From an uncultured Saprospiraceae bacterium (GTDB taxonomy: Bacteria > Bacteroidota > Bacteroidia > Chitinophagales > Saprospiraceae), in the NCBI GenBank assembly GCA_938039305.1, contig CALHUZ010000160.1:1-6270 (forward strand): a stretch of 6,270 nucleotides of DNA, written 5' to 3'. Below the pieces are notes generated by a model. That model had not been told where the DNA came from, searched no databases, and saw only the letters and a list, made by a program, of their open reading frames with translations. How positions within the stretch are numbered: the stretch's first letter is position 1; each line of letters opens with the position of its first letter. Positions 5,966-6,270 of the stretch are shown piece by piece. The position numbers were made by a program, and so were the translations under genes.

Positions 5966-6270
5966 TTAAGGCAATAGTCTGGCTTCTTTAGCTTTTTGGA
6001 TCAGCTGCGTTCTTCTCTTAGCATCAAGTTTTTCGAAGAGCTTTGTGGTATGAGATTTTACTGTACTCAAGGAAATAAAAAGCTGTTCAGCTATCTCTTT
6101 GTTAGAATGTCCTGAAGCGATCAATGATAGTACTTCATACTCTCGATCACTTATGCCTTTGGCAGTTTGAACTTCTTTGTCTAATTCAAAAGTATCCTTG
6201 GGTAGAGAAGGAACCTCTATTGTTTGTACTTTCGGATTAGTGAGTTTTAGCCCCATCCCAATACCCAAGA
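5966..6270 (-). CDS. LuxR/GerE-type transcriptional regulator, C-terminal part (truncated by window edge)
   Basis: The visible 101 codons run from the window edge to TAA at 5968-5966; the N-terminus is missing and no genuine start codon is identified. The last about 60 residues form a complete GerE/LuxR helix-turn-helix: 'ISDREYEVLSLIASG' for the first helices, 'SNKEIAEQLFISLSTVKSHT' for the scaffold and DNA-recognition helices, then 'KLFEKLDAKRRTQLIQKAKE'. A Pro/Glu/Lys-rich linker (PKVQTIEVPSLPKD...) precedes it, and the first visible residues, LGIGMGLKLTN, look like the end of a transmembrane helix. This fits the small membrane-anchored LuxR-type regulators of Bacteroidota rather than a receiver-domain response regulator, but the missing part decides that. 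It precedes the DUF4199 gene on the same strand. The HTH call is very secure. Confidence 0.9.
   Translation of the reverse strand, partial: LGIGMGLKLTNPKVQTIEVPSLPKDTFELDKEVQTAKGISDREYEVLSLIASGHSNKEIAEQLFISLSTVKSHTTKLFEKLDAKRRTQLIQKAKEARLLP

Noticed and set aside
6266..6270. TTG at 6268-6266 as a start for the LuxR-type protein
   Set aside because: It falls at the window edge within what looks like a transmembrane helix end; the gene almost certainly continues upstream.

Overview
The window looks like chromosomal DNA from a member of the Bacteroidota (Cytophagales/Saprospirales/Flavobacteriales-like; genus not resolvable by eye). The reasons are: AT-rich DNA, no Shine-Dalgarno motif before any start codon, start-proximal matches to the Bacteroidota -7 box (TAnnTTTG), signal peptides ending in 'AQ', a DUF4199 membrane protein, and an AraC regulator with the seven-helix membrane domain and HGPLLFLY motif common in this phylum. 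I see no rRNA, intact tRNA, insertion sequence, CRISPR array or prophage gene.

Layout: 1-330 (minus, cut off by the window edge) is the N-terminus of a CHASE2-domain membrane protein. Its ATG overlaps the stop of the gene before it (327-2030, minus), which encodes an exported M48-type zinc metallopeptidase with a TPR-like middle and a BamE/SmpA-like C-terminal domain. These two form a translationally coupled operon. A 371-bp non-coding stretch follows (2031-2401), with a 9-bp direct repeat of 21-bp period and a nested inverted repeat. Next come a small predicted outer-membrane beta-barrel (2402-2992, minus) and a membrane-anchored AraC-family regulator (3099-4217, minus). A 160-bp divergent promoter region (4218-4377) has candidate -7 boxes on both strands and two perfect palindromes. 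On the plus strand, 4378-5316 encodes a hormone-sensitive-lipase-family (family IV) alpha/beta hydrolase. It ends 8 bp from the convergent end of a DUF4199 four-helix membrane protein (5325-5864, minus). Upstream of that lies the C-terminal part of a LuxR/GerE-type regulator (5966-6270, minus), cut off by the window edge and probably membrane-anchored.

How the genes may work together: the peptidase and CHASE2 protein probably act together in the envelope, one sensing and one processing. The AraC regulator is the obvious candidate controller of the divergent hydrolase and of itself. The LuxR-type regulator and DUF4199 protein form a second small membrane/regulator pair. Most of the window is ordinary chromosome. 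The peptidase-CHASE2 pair and its upstream repeat are the parts most worth following up.
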